53,872 bases of DNA, taken from Phycisphaerae bacterium (GTDB lineage Bacteria > Planctomycetota > Phycisphaerae > Tepidisphaerales > Tepidisphaeraceae). The notes under the pieces were generated by a model. That model saw only the letters and a list, made by a program, of their open reading frames with translations. It searched no databases and was not told where the DNA came from. Position 1 is the stretch's first letter. The number at the start of each line of letters is the position of its first letter. The stretch covers positions 1-53,872 of the forward strand of contig JAUJNJ010000031.1 of the NCBI GenBank assembly GCA_030448225.1, read 5' to 3'. This document shows positions 36,363 through 47,318 of the stretch, piece by piece. A program made the translations under genes and the position numbers.

Positions 36363-37708
36363 ACGGCGCGGGGCGTCCGCGTGCAGCCGACGCGCTGCGG
36401 ATAGCCGTGGGCGGTCCGCCCAACGAAGGAGAGACGTTGGCCACGAACGCCGAGCGAGCCGCAACGTCACCTGCGCCGCCTGCGGGACCTGCACGGCGGG
36501 CAGGACCCGTCCAGCCTGGGATTCCCCCGGAGGAGACCGTCTCCCCCCGCGTCGCCAACGCGCCCGCACCGACGCGGCGCGGCGGTGTGACCGGCGGTGG
36601 AAACTGCTGGGCGTGAGCGACGACGTCCGCCGGCAGCTTCCAGGTGTCGGGCGACGACGACGCCGCCGCCGCCGCCGCCGCGCCCGGCTGACGCATACGC
36701 CCGGAACATCGAGAACTTCATCGGCACCGCGCGGGTGCTGGTGGGGGACGCCGGGCCGCTGCGCGTGCAGGGCCTGTTCGCGCGCGGCGTACTACGCCGC
36801 TGGCGACGACGGAGGCGGCGTTGTCGCGTCTTACACCCGCGGGTGCCAGGATCTCGGCGGCCGGGGGTGCGTCCATGGGTCGTCAACGAGGGCGTGACCG
36901 CTCGCCGGTCTTCGCGTTCGCCGACCTGCGGGAGGCGGGCCGGTTCGTGGTGTGGGTGGTGGGCGATATCGGCTTCAAGCGCGAGGCGGCGGCCACGACG
37001 CGGCACGGGCAACTGATCGACCTTCGCATCACGATCGAGGGGAACAACGTCTTCCTCCTGCTCGACTACGTCACCGGCGACGCCGCCGGGCAGAACATGG
37101 TCACGATCGCCACCGAGGCCGTGCCGGTACGCCAGCGGCACAGGCCGGTGAAGCCACGGCGGTGGTACGTCGAGGGGAACATGTCGGGCGACAAGAAGGC
37201 GTCGAGCCAGTCGTTCCAGACCGTGCGGTGCAAGAAGGTGATCGCCGAGGTCGCTGCTGGCCGACCTCGTGCGGCGGGGCCTGCGGGCAGGGCAAGCAGA
37301 TGGTCGACTACCGCGTCTCGGCGACCGGCGGCGTGGCTGAGCGGCAACATCGGCATCCAGGGGCATTACGCAGACGGGCTGGCCGCCGTCTAGGTCGCGT
37401 GCGGGCAGGGACGCGGCGTGCGGCGGAGTCGGCGGTGGGCGTCACCCGGTTCGAGCAGAACGACGCCGGCGACCTGTACGGCGTCGGTCACGCTGCTGAA
37501 CCTGATCGTCGGCACCGTCGGCGGCGGCACGAGGCTGCCGAGCCAGCTGGGCCTGCCTCGAGATCCTCGGCCTCGCGGGTCTGGGGAAGGCACCGGCTGG
37601 CTGAGGGTGTGCGGCGCTCGTGCTGGTGGGCGAACTCTCGATCATCGCGGCACTGGCAGCCTGCAGTTCACCGGCGCACGCTCGCCGCGCGTGGGGACGG
37701 GCGCGTGA
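36359..37708 (+). CDS. Hydroxymethylglutaryl-CoA reductase, class I-like (frameshifted)
   Basis: About 450 residues across frames. Recognisable in order: DAYARNIENFIGTARV, then AGPLRVQGLFARG; LATTEAALVASYTRG (the catalytic Glu region); FADLREAGRFVVWVVGDIGFKREAAATTRHGQLIDLRITIEGNNVFLLLDYVTGDAAGQNMVTIATEA (NADP-binding DAAGxNMV type); WYVEGNMSGDKKASSQSFQTVRGKKVIAEV (catalytic Lys); CGQDAA (catalytic Asp); AVGVTRFEQNDAGDLYGSVTLLNLIVGTVGGGTRLPSQ; and GELSIIAALAAGQFTGAH. HMGR reduces HMG-CoA to mevalonate with NADPH. It is rare in bacteria, which mostly use the MEP route. There is no N-terminal sterol-sensing region. 4-bp overlaps on both sides place it within one operon. Confidence 0.88.
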
Positions 37709-38671
37709 GCGGCGCGGACACGGCACCTCCCTGGGCGGCGAAAACGAGCGGGCCGATGAACTTTTCGCCGGTGGTGGACTTACCAGGAGGGGAGCGTTTC
37801 CCGCTCGTCGGGCACGGCGTCCTGATCGCGGCGTTCAGCCTTCTGCGCGGTCTCGCTGCCCGCATGTTGCAAGGCGACGCGGGGCTGTCGCCTTGGCCTG
37901 TGATGGCGGTGGCGTTCGGGACCCGTGCTTCGTTCTTCCTGCAACTGCGCATCGCCGACGAGTTCAAGGACTACCACGAGGAGGACGCGACATCGCCCTC
38001 GTCCGGTGCCGCGCGGGCTGGTGACTGCGGGAACTCGGTGCTGTTCGCGTTGGCGGCCGCGCGCCCAACTGGCCTTGGCGTTGTGGCTCGACGCGCGGCT
38101 CGTGGTCCTGCTGGCCGTGACGTGGGGCTACCTGGCGGCTGATGAGCAAGGAGTTCTTCGTCGGCCCGTGGCTGCGCGGGCGGCCGGTGCTGTACATGAC
38201 GAGCCACATGCTCATCATGCCCGCTCGTCGACCTGTACGCGACGAGCCGCCGACTGGCTCCCGACCGCCGGGCGACGCCGGCGGGGTTGCCGTGGTTCCT
38301 GCTCGCGAGCTACTTCAACGGCTTGGCGATCGAGATCGGCAGGAAGGTGGCAGCCCGGACGACGAGGAGCCGGGCGTGGACACGCACCGGCGCATCTGGG
38401 GCCGCCCGCGCCGTCCTCTCGTGGCTGTGCGCGACGGGCGCGACGCTGGCGTTCGCGGTAATCGTCACCAGCCCGACTCGGGCGACGTGGATGATCGGCG
38501 CGCTGCTGGCGTCGGCGGTTCGCGGGCGGGATCGTCGTCGGTGTCGCGTTCCTCGGGGGCCCCGCCCGGGGCGCGGGAAGTGGATCGAGACGTTCTCCGG
38601 CGTCTGGACGCTGTTGCTGTACCTCGGCCTGGGCTGCTGCCGAAACTGGGGACGCGTGGGCGAAGCAATGA
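37705..38671 (+). CDS. UbiA-superfamily prenyltransferase (frameshifted)
   Basis: The GTG at 37705 overlaps the HMGR stop (GTGA). Reading across frames gives about 315 mostly hydrophobic residues: FPLVGHGVLIAAFSLLRGLAARML, VMAVAFGTRASFFLQLRIADEFKDYHEE (first Asp-rich motif, metal/diphosphate binding), YRPYRPVPRGLVT, VLFALAAAAQLALALWLDARLVVLLAVTWGYLALMSKEFFV, YMTSHMLIMPLVDLYAT, WFLLASYFNGLAIEIGRKV (where the second motif lies, followed by DDEEPGVDTHRRIWG), AVLSWLCATGATLAFAVIV, GVWTLLLYLGLGLLP. The enzyme should transfer a prenyl chain to a lipid acceptor in the membrane. The mevalonate enzyme next door may supply the prenyl precursor. Confidence 0.82.
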
Positions 38672-41335
38672 GGTTGATCCACTCCCCGCCGACGCGGCCG
38701 ACCGTTGCTCGATGGGCGGCAAGGCCGCGGCGCTGGCGGAGTTGTCCCGGCGGGGTTTCCGGTCCCGCGTGGTTCGTCGTCTCGCCCGCCGCCTTCGAGA
38801 TCAGCCTGACCGACGACCAGGCCGGGACGACTGCTCGGCGAGGCGAGCGACCCGGGCGTCATCCGGCGGATCGTCGACGACGTTCGTCCGTCACCCGCGG
38901 TCGTACGGCGATCACCGACGCGGTGGCCGCGGAGTCCCGCAACCCACTGGCCGTTCGGTCGTCGGCGGTCGACGAGGACGGGGCGGAGCACTCGTTCGCC
39001 GGGCAACTCGACAGCTTCACCGTTACGCCCGAGCCGCGTGGCGGACCGCGTGGCGGCCGTGTGGCGAAGCGGGTTCGCGGAGCGGGTGGTCGCCTATCGC
39101 GCCGGCGCGGCATGCTGCCGCGCCCTGCTGCTCCGGCGGTGCTCGTCCAGCGGATGGTCGAGGCCGACGTCTCGGGCGTGGCCTTCGGCGCCGACCCCAT
39201 CACCGGCAGCCGATCGACGACGCTCGTCTCGGCCGTCCTCGGGCTCGGCACCGCGCTCGTTGGCGGCGACGCAGACGCCGACACGTACCGCGTGGATCGG
39301 CAGGGCCGGGTGCTGGAGCGGACGATCGCCCGCAAGGACGTCCGCCACGTTGCCGACGCGGAGAGCGACGCCGGCGTGCGCGACGAACCGGTCGCGCCCG
39401 ACCGAGCCGACCGTCCGGCGCTCGACGACGCGATGCTCCTGCGGGTCGCGAAGCTCACCGCGGACGTCGGCCGTCATTTCGACCGGCCGCAGGACATCGA
39501 GTGGGCGATCGCCGGCGGCGACCTGTTCCTGTTGCAGGCGCGTCCAATCACGAGCCTGTCGTCACTGGCGGACCCGGAGGGCGGCCGCGCGATCTGGGAC
39601 AACTCGAACATCGCCGAGAGCTACGCCGGCATCACCACGCCGCTCACGTTCACGTTCGCGCGGCCTGCGTACGAGGGCGTCTACCGCGAGTTCTGCCGGA
39701 TGATGCGGGTGCCGGCGGGCGTGATGCGCCGCAACGACGCGACGGCCTGCACCAGCCGGCGAGCGTGCGCGTACAACCTGCTCAACTGGCGCCTGCTCGC
39801 GATGCTGCTCCGGCTTCGCCGCCAACCGCGGGTTCATGGAGCAGATGATGGGCGTGCGCGAGGCTCCCGCCGGAGGTCGCGGCCGGCGTCGGGCCGCAGA
39901 CGTGGTCGCCGGCAGGCGGGGCGATTGCGGCTGGCGTGGCGCGCGCGGGCTGGCGTGGAACCACCTCGTCCTGCCGCACGATGCGCGAACTCGGCCGCCC
40001 GGCTGAATGCCGCGGCTGCGCCGCCCGACCCGCCGCTGTCGGACGCTGGCATGCGGCTCGACGAATTGACGGCCGAGTTCCGCCGCCTCGAGCGGGCCTG
40101 CTGACGCGGTGGGACGCGCGCTTCGTCAACGACTTCCTCGTGATGATCTTCTTCGGCACGCTCGGCAAGCTCGTGCCGAGGTGGATCGGCGACGCGCACC
40201 CGAACCTCCAGAACGACCTGATCGGCGACGAGGGCGGGATCATCAGCGCGGAACCTGCGCAACGCATCGAGTTGATGGGACGCATCGCGTCGGTCGATGA
40301 ATCGGTGGTCACGGCCCTGTGCGACGGGGACCGCCGGCTGGCCGAAGAACGAATGTTCTCGCTACCGCCTGGTCAGCATGTACCGAGGCTACCTGAGCAA
40401 GTTCGGCGACCGCTGCCTTGAGGAACTGAAGTTGGAGTCGTCGACGCTGGACGACGACCCGACGCCGCTCCTGCGGGCGATCGGCCACACCGCCGCTGAC
40501 GCCCTTCGGTCCGGCGGCGATGCCGCGGCCGCAGTACCGTCCGCAAGGAGTCGCCGAGGCGATCGTCGCCGACGGCGCGCGCGCGGCCGGCCGGTCCGGC
40601 GTGGCGGTCTTCGGCTGGGTCCTGCGCGACGCGCGTCACCGCGTGCGCGACCGCGAGAACCTCCGGTTCGAGAGCGCTGCCCTGTTCGGGCGTCCGCCGC
40701 GTGTTCGTGGAGGCGGGGAGCGCTCGACGCGGAACGGGTGCTGGACCACCCGCGTGACGTCTTCTACCTGACGCTCGACGAGGTCCTCTCGTTCGTCGAG
40801 GGCACCAGCACGTGCGACGACCTCGGCGGCCTGGCCGCCGTCCGCCGCGCCTGGTTCCGCGAGTACGCCGCCACGCCCGCCGCGCTGGACGACCGGTTCG
40901 AGACGCGGGGCCGTCTACGTCGGCAACGCCTTCCGCGCCAGGAACGCGTGCCCGGCGGCGACGGCGGCGCGGCGGCCGCGGAACTGAAGGCATCGGGTGC
41001 TGCCCCGGCGTCGTCCGCGGGCCGGTGCGGGTGATCCATGCGACCCGCGGCACCTGCGCGGCGAGATCCTCGTCGCCGAGCGCACCGACCCCGGCTGGAT
41101 CATGCTCTTCCCCGCGGCGGCCGGCATCCTCGTCGAGCGGCAGCCTGCTGTCGCACTCGGCGATCGTCGCCCGCGAGATGGGCATTCCGGCCATCGTCTC
41201 GATCCCGAACGTGACGGCCGCCTTCGCGGACGGGCAGTGGGTCGAGATGGACGGCAGCGCGGGCACGACCAGCGCATCGACGCACCGGCCCCCGCCGCCC
41301 CGCCGGACGTCGTGCAGCAAGGGGTGGCCGTATGA
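38668..41335 (+). CDS. ATP-grasp/phosphohistidine enzyme related to PEP synthase and rifampin phosphotransferase (frameshifted)
   Basis: About 890 residues. N-terminal ATP-grasp (PEP/pyruvate-binding) domain: MGGKAAALAELSRRGFPVPAWFVVSP, LAVRSSAVDEDGAEHSFAGQLDSF, VLVQRMVEADVSGVAFGADPITGSR, DIEWAIAGGDLFLLQARPIT. A middle region starts IWDNSNIAESYAGITTPLTFTFARPAYEGVYREFCR, as in rifampin phosphotransferase-like proteins. The C-terminal swivelling domain reads GPVRVIHATRDLRGEILVAERTDPGWIMLFPAAAGILVERGSLLSHSAIVAREMGIPAIVSIPNVTAAF, with the phospho-accepting His in SHSAIVARE. There is no PEP-binding barrel, so it probably splits ATP and phosphorylates an operon-specific substrate through the histidine. 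ATGA overlaps at both ends. Confidence 0.82.
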
Positions 41336-42454
41336 CGCCGCCGCCCGCCCCGACAACACCGAGGCCATGCGCCACGCGGACTTCGCATGAGTACGTTACG
41401 CGCAGTGCTGGGAGGACGCCGACGTCCTGCTCGAGGCCCTGGACGTGCGGCCGGGCGACGATCTGCCTGTCGATCGCGTCGGCGGGCGACAACTCGTTCT
41501 CGCTCCTGTCGCGGCGGGCCGGCGAAGGTCGTCGCGGTGGACCTGGGTGCCGCTCGCGTGCGTCGAGCTGCGCGCCCGGGCCGCCTACGCCGTGCTGGAA
41601 CACCACGAGTTGCTCGAACTGCTCGGCTCGCGGGCGAGCGATGGGCGGGCCGCCCTGTACGCGCGCGCTGCCGGCCCCGGCTGCGAACACGCGCGCCCTC
41701 TTCTGGGACACGCGGCCGGCATCGATACGGACGGGATCGGCTCCGTCGGGAAGTTCGAGGAGTACTTCGCCCTGTTCCGACGCCGCGTGCTGCCGTGGGT
41801 CCACAGCCGAAACCGGGTCGACCGCCTGCTCGCCGCCGCGTCGCCCGCGGAACGCCGGTTCTGCGACGGCACGTGGGACGGCTGGCGGTGTGGCTGCTGT
41901 TCAAGGCGTTCTTCTCCGCGCTTCCGGTGATGGGCCGCCTCGGCCGCGACCCGCGTTCTTCCGCTACGTCGACGGGTCGGTCGCCGACCGCATCCTGCTG
42001 CGGGCCCGCCACGCGCTGTGCGAGCTCGGCCCCGCGGAGAACCCGTACCTGCAATGGATCCTGACCGGCCGCCACGTGACCGCGGCTCCCGCACGCGTTG
42101 CGGCCGGAGGAACTTCGACGCGATCCGCCGCAACGTCGACCGGCTCGACGTGCGGCTCGCGTCGATCGAGGACTACCTCGCCGGCACGCATGCCGACCGC
42201 GTGAACCGCTTCAACCTGAGCGACATCTTCGAGTACATGTCCGAGTCGAACTACCGCGCGCTGCTTCGACCTGCTCGTCCGCCACGCCGCCCCCGGGGCG
42301 GCACGGCTGGCGTACTGGAACATGCTCGTCCCCCGCCAGCGGCCGGACTCGATGGCGGACCGGCTCGTCGCGGCTGCCCGACCTGTCCGCCCGGTTGCAC
42401 CTGCAGGACAAGGCGTTCTTTTACAGCCGGTTCGTCGTCGAGGAGGTCGCATGA
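41332..42454 (+). CDS. BtaA-like DUF3419 protein: SAM-dependent 3-amino-3-carboxypropyl transferase (frameshifted)
   Basis: About 370 residues. The SAM-binding core is readable across frames: VRYAQCWEDADVLLEALDVRPGDDCLSIASAGDNSFSLLSRRPAKVVAVDL, CVELRARAAYAVLEHHELLELLGSR, GIGSVGKFEEYFALFRRRVLPWVHSRNRVDRLLAA, FKAFFS, ENPYLQWILTGRHV, DRLDVRLASIEDYLAG and RFNLSDIFEYMSESNYRALL. DUF3419 is the BtaA domain that attaches the aminocarboxypropyl group of S-adenosylmethionine to diacylglycerol in betaine-lipid synthesis. The methyltransferase partner BtaB is not fused and not visible nearby, so the product may be a non-methylated homoserine-type head group, or the acceptor may not be diacylglycerol. ATGA overlaps at both ends tie it to the operon. 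Confidence 0.87.
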
Positions 42455-43816
42455 TGTCGCCGCTGCTGGGCATCGCGGCGGTGCTCGCGGCGATGGCGGC
42501 GGCTCGGCGTGCTGGAAGCTGATCGAGCGCGTCGCCCGCCCTCACCCGGAGATCCTGCGCAGCTGCTGCGTGGGCATGGGCCTGGTCGTCATCAGCTTTC
42601 CCTGGGTCTTCGACCGGCGTGGCCATGCTCCTGCTGGCGGCCCTATCGACGAGGGCACCGCATGCCTGAAGTGCGTGCCGCCGCTGCACGACGGCGTCGG
42701 CAGCGTGCTGACCGGCGTGCACCGCCCGAGCTTCGGCGAGGTCTGCTTCCCCCTGGCGGTCGCCGCGGCCGTCTTTGTTGAGGCCGTGGCGACGCTCCTG
42801 TTCGCCGGTGCCGATGCTGATCCTCACGCTCGCCGACGCGGTCGCCGCGGCCGTCGGCATCGCGTGCGGCCGCGTGCGGTACGTGACGAGCGAGGGCCTC
42901 AAGAGCGCCCGAGGGCTCGATCGCGTTCTTCTCGATCGCGTTCTCCTCAGCGTCCACGTCCCACCTGCTGTTCACCGACGTGGGCCGGGCCGAGACGCTC
43001 CTGATCGCGACGATCATCGGCCTGCTGTCGACGTTGCTGGAGGCGATTTTCGGCGCGCGGGCTGGACAACCTGCTGATCCCGCTCGGCGTTCGGGTTCCT
43101 GCGGCTCTACCTGCACGCCGCCGGACGCGCTGGTGCTGCGGCTCGTGGTGACGCTCTCGCTCGTCGCGTTCGCGTTGGCGTGGCGGCGGCGGACGAGCAT
43201 GGACGACGGCGCGCTGCTCGCCGCCGCGCTTTACGGATACGGCGGCCTGGATGCTTGGCGGGTGGGAATGGGTGACCGGACCGACGGTGCTCTTCCTCGT
43301 GCACGTCGGGCTCTGGCCGCAGACGACGAACCGTCCGACGGATGACGTGTGGGTCCTGCTGTCGATCGTCGGGCCGGGGCTGTTCTGCAGCTCGCGGTGC
43401 ACACGGCCTATCCCGGCCGCGCGTGGCAGGTGCCGTACGCGGTCGCGTTCGGGGCCCACCTGGCGATCATCGGCGTGTCGCGCGTCGCGGACCGATCGCC
43501 GGCCGCAGCGCGTCACACACCTCGCCGCGGCAGCGGCTGGCTGGCTGCTCGTCCTGATACAACTCTCGCCCCTGTTGCTCGGCGTCGGCGCCGCCGCCGC
43601 GCCGGGCGCCCCCTCGCCCCGCTGCTGGTTGCCACCGCCGCGTGCGTCGCCGTCGCGGGCGTCGGCTTCTACCTCCTCCTACCCACGCTCTACGGTCCGA
43701 GCGGCTCCGCCTTGGCGATCCGCTCGACCGGCTTCACCTCGCCCTGCTCAGCTCCGCCCTCACCGTCGGGGCCTGGGCGAAGAGTTTCTCGTTTAGCGTG
43801 CGGCGCGAACCGGTGA
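42451..43816 (+). CDS. Polyprenol/phytol-kinase-like membrane protein with extra C-terminal membrane segments (frameshifted; end uncertain)
   Basis: The N-terminal ~230 residues match the dolichol/phytol kinase-CTP transferase family: LIERVARPHPEILRKLLHVGMGLVVISFPWVF (conserved RKLLH), FVEAVATLLFAVPMLILTLADAVAAAVGIACGRVRY and KSAEGSIAFFLIAF (the DAxAxxxG and KSxEGS motifs for nucleotide and substrate binding), LFTDVGRAETLLIATIIGLLSTLLEAIS. Then come about 200 further hydrophobic residues in 5-6 likely membrane segments (TGPTVLFLVHVGLWPQ, LLSIVGPGLFVLQLAVHTAYPGR, THLAAAAAGWLLVLIQLSPLLLGVG, LLVATAACVAVAGVGFYLLLPTLYG), a domain I do not recognise. It would phosphorylate a prenyl alcohol or lipid at the membrane. 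It is the last gene of the operon, starting with an ATGA overlap. The stop lies between 43796 and 43890 depending on frame. Confidence 0.7.
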
Positions 43817-43980
43817 CGATCGGTCCGTGTGCGGAAGTGTTCGCGGGGCGCATCACGTGCGGTAAAGTACGTGCGTACGAGGTACTCTGAGACGAGCGCC
43901 GCCCGCCTCTTGTGCGGACCGGCGTCTATTTCGTCGAACTCTGGTCGAGCACGCGTCGGCCGACGGATGGGAGGAATGAA

Positions 43981-46900
43981 TTGACGGCCACCAAAGCGGG
44001 TGCTGCAACAACTCGAAACGCTCGACCACCACGGCCGAATGGCGCGCATGGTGACGTTCGGGCGAAAGGCCGGGGCCGACCCGTCGGGCGCACAGGTGCT
44101 CCGCGAGTTGGAGACGGGGACGTCGTACGAGCGGCGGCTCGCGGCGCAGGCGTGCCACGGAAGCCGCGACGGCGAGCACGTCCTGCGCGCGCTGGGGACC
44201 CGTCCGCTCACGTCTGGGGACTGGCGATCAAGGTGGCGGCCGTCGTGTGCGACGACCGACAGGCGCGCGTCGCGGCTGGAAGCCGCGACGGCCGCCGTGC
44301 GGCGCACGCTGCTGGGTCGACTGGCGCGGCGGGGCGACAGGTCCCGATCGACGACTTCCTCGACGCCGCGGTGAAGTCCGGCCTCACCCCGGACCTCGCC
44401 CGGCTGCTGCCCTTCAGCTCCCCCGCGTGCGTGGCGCGGCACGCCGGCCGGTTCGCCGACGCCGCCGCCGACCGCGCCGCCAGGGCCGCCCTCGCCCGCC
44501 ACCACCCGCACGCCGCCGCCGCGGCGTCGAAGCCCGCGCGGCCGCCGTCGAACAGCTCGACGCGCGGCTTCTCTGGCAGGCGAACGCCGTGCTGCCGCCG
44601 CTCGGCGACGCACAGCCGGACGCCGCACTACGGCTCGTCCGGCTCCTCGCCCGACACGCGTCGCCCGGCATGCTCGCCCTCGGGATGCTGGCCATCGCCG
44701 CCCCGACGACGTCGCCGACCTTGCGGCACGGGCACTGACGACAGGCTAACGCTCGATTTCGGACCCGTCGCCGATCGGTTGGAACCCGGCCGGCTACGCG
44801 CGCTCGCCGAACGTCGGCCGCACCTGCTCGGCTCAACCGAGCGGTGGCTGCGCCGGGTGCCGGCTTCCCGCCGCACCGACCTGTACGACGCCTGCGGCCT
44901 CGGCGCGGGCCGGACGGGGCGATCGATCCCGACGTCGTCGCCCTGCTGCCCCGCGACGTGCGGCGGAGGGGCCGACGGCACCTGGGCCTGCCCGCGCTGT
45001 CGACGCGCCCGGCGCGCGCCGTACGCGTCGTTCCTGCCGTGGGACGACGCCGCGGCAAGCCTCGACCCGTTCGTCCGCAGCCCCCGACCCCGGGTACGCG
45101 CGGCGGCCATCGCGGCGCTGGCCGCGTGCGCCGAGGTTCCACCCCGATCGGCTGGCCGACCTGATCGCGTTCGTCCTCGCCCGCCGCAACGAGCAGGACC
45201 CGGTGCATGGCCGCCGTCGAGGGTCTGGCCGCCCTGCCGCCGGGACGGTGGCGATCGGTGCACCTCGACGGCCTGGGCCGGATCATCCGCCAGGCGCTCG
45301 ACCCGGCCGACCTTTCCTTCCTCACCGCCGCCGCGGCCGAGGGGCTGGTGATGAACCTCCTGCCGTTCCACCCGGCGTGGTCAGCCGAGTGGATGGCGAC
45401 GCTCGTCCGCGAGCGCGCGTCAAGGTCAGCCTGTACGGGTTGGGCGACCGCCTGAGCGATGACGACGTCCGCCGGGTGCGCCCTCCTGCTGCCGGTGCTC
45501 GAATCGTGGGAAACGCGGGAGCGACGCCCGCAACTCCTGGCGGCGGCGCCGGAGCCTGGGCCGTCGCCTGCGCGTGTTCGACGGACTGGCGGACATTCTC
45601 GAGAACGTCCTGTACGAGCCGGGCGACGCGTCGCTCGCCGCGGATGCGCTGTCGCTGCTGAACGAGCACCGACGCGACCGCGTGGCGCGACTGGTCCCGC
45701 TGCTGCTCGCCCGCGACCCGAGCTGGGCGACTCAGCGGGTCGTCTACGACTACCTCCACCGCCGCGCGCAGAACCTGATCACCCCGTTCTTGGGCCGCCG
45801 CGCGCGTACGCCGGGCGGTTCAGCACCGGCCGGACGCGGTTCGTGCTGCCGCTGCGGTCCGGTTTTTTCGTTGGACGCCGGCCCAGCAGGCGACGTTCGC
45901 CGAGACGCTCGACCGCGACGTCAACCGCGACACGCCGGCGGTCCTGACGGCGATCGACCAACTCGCCGCGGCCCGACGTGCCCCCGACCCGTCTGATCCA
46001 CCTCGCCGACGCGCGCAACCGCAAACCCGCCCTGCGCGACGCGGCGTTCCGCGCGCTGGGCCGGCTCGACGCGGGGTGCGGCGTGCCGGCGGCTCGTCGC
46101 GGCCCTGCAAGACGACCGCGCGGGTCGCGATCTACGCGCTTACGGGCCGCCCTCCTGGAGATGCCGCCGGCGGCTGCGTGTCGCTGTTGCGCGGCGTGCC
46201 GACGGAGAAGGTGACGGTCGCGAAGAGGTCGTGCGGCTGCTGGGCGAGTTGCGCACGCCCGAGGCGTGGGACGAGCTCGTCGCGATGAGCGACGGCCGGG
46301 TCAAGCTGCACCGCGACGTGCGCGTCGCCCTGCTGCGGGCGCTGTGGAACTTCCTCGACCGCCCGCTGACCTGGTCGCGGCTGTACGACGCGGCGGCCGA
46401 CCCGGACCCCGACCTGGCCGCGGGCGTGGTCCGCGTGCCGGCCGAGCGGTTGGACGCCGGGGAACCGGCGGCTCGCGGGGTTGCTGGCCAAACTGCTGGA
46501 GCACGGCGACGCGAAGCTGCGACTGGACGTGTTGCAGCGGGCGGCGCTGCCGGTGTCCGACGCCGAGCGGGTCCTCATGCCGGCGGCAAGCTGCGCGATG
46601 GGCTCGGCCGCGCCGGACGAGTCGGCCGCCGCCGCCGCCGCCGTCTTCGCCACCTACGCGGGGCGGGAGGCCGAGCGGGTCGGCGAGGCGGTCGGGCGAC
46701 TCCTGCCCAACCGACGAGCCGTCCGCGCCGCCGTGGCCGCGCTGGGTCGGCGACGTCGAACCGCACGCACTTGTTGCCGTCGGCACGCGCGGTCCTGGCG
46801 GCCCTGGTGGCCGACCCGCTCACCGCTGCGCTGGCGCGCCCGGCTCGCGATGCAGGCGGCTGCCGGCGTCGAACTCGCCGGCACGCTCGCCACGATGGCC

Positions 46901-47215
46901 GCGGCCGCGGAACTCCACGCCGACGCCGTGGCCGCGGCGATCGCGGCGGTCGACGAGACGACGATGTGGACGTCCGACGACCGCTGGGACGCCGTGGCGG
47001 CCGCGCGGCCGCGCATCCCGACGACCGCCTGCGGCGACTAAGCCTGCGCGCTCGTCGCCGCCGCTCGCTTGACACGCGGTTGGGACGACGACCGACTGGC
47101 GAGACTCGAAGTTTTCCGTGCGGACCCGAGCCCGATGGTTGCGGGGGCCGCGCGTGTTCACGTTCCCGAACGCTGCCGACTTCGACACTTTCACCTGAAC
47201 GCGGCCGCGGGCTGA
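43981..47215 (+). CDS. Large HEAT-repeat protein (frameshifted)
   Basis: A TTG at 43981 with GGGAGG six bases upstream is the likely start. Reading across frames gives about 1,070 residues of helical repeats: GAQVLRELETGTSYERRLAAQACHGSRDGEHVLRALGDPSAHVWGLAIKVAAVV, SLDPFVRSPDPGVRAAAIAALAAC, DPVRMAAVEGLAALPPGRW, YEPGDASLAADALSLLNEHRRDRVARLVPLLLARD, KPALRDAAFRALGRLDAGCGVPVLVAALQDDRARVAIYALRAALLEMPP, RLLGELRTPEAWDELVAMSDGR. Such HEAT-like repeats form scaffolds. It has no signal peptide and no enzyme motif. It starts shortly after the lipid operon, same strand, but the ~165-bp gap and its own ribosome-binding site suggest a separate unit. The exact end is uncertain (47,196 or 47,215). Confidence 0.75.
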
Positions 47216-47318
47216 GGTGAGGGTGAAGAGCGGACCGCCCTCAGGTGCGCGCGGCGGGAGGCGCGTCTCTGTTCCGCTTGTTCGGCGAGCCGTACACTGG
47301 CGGTGCAGTACCCTGCTC

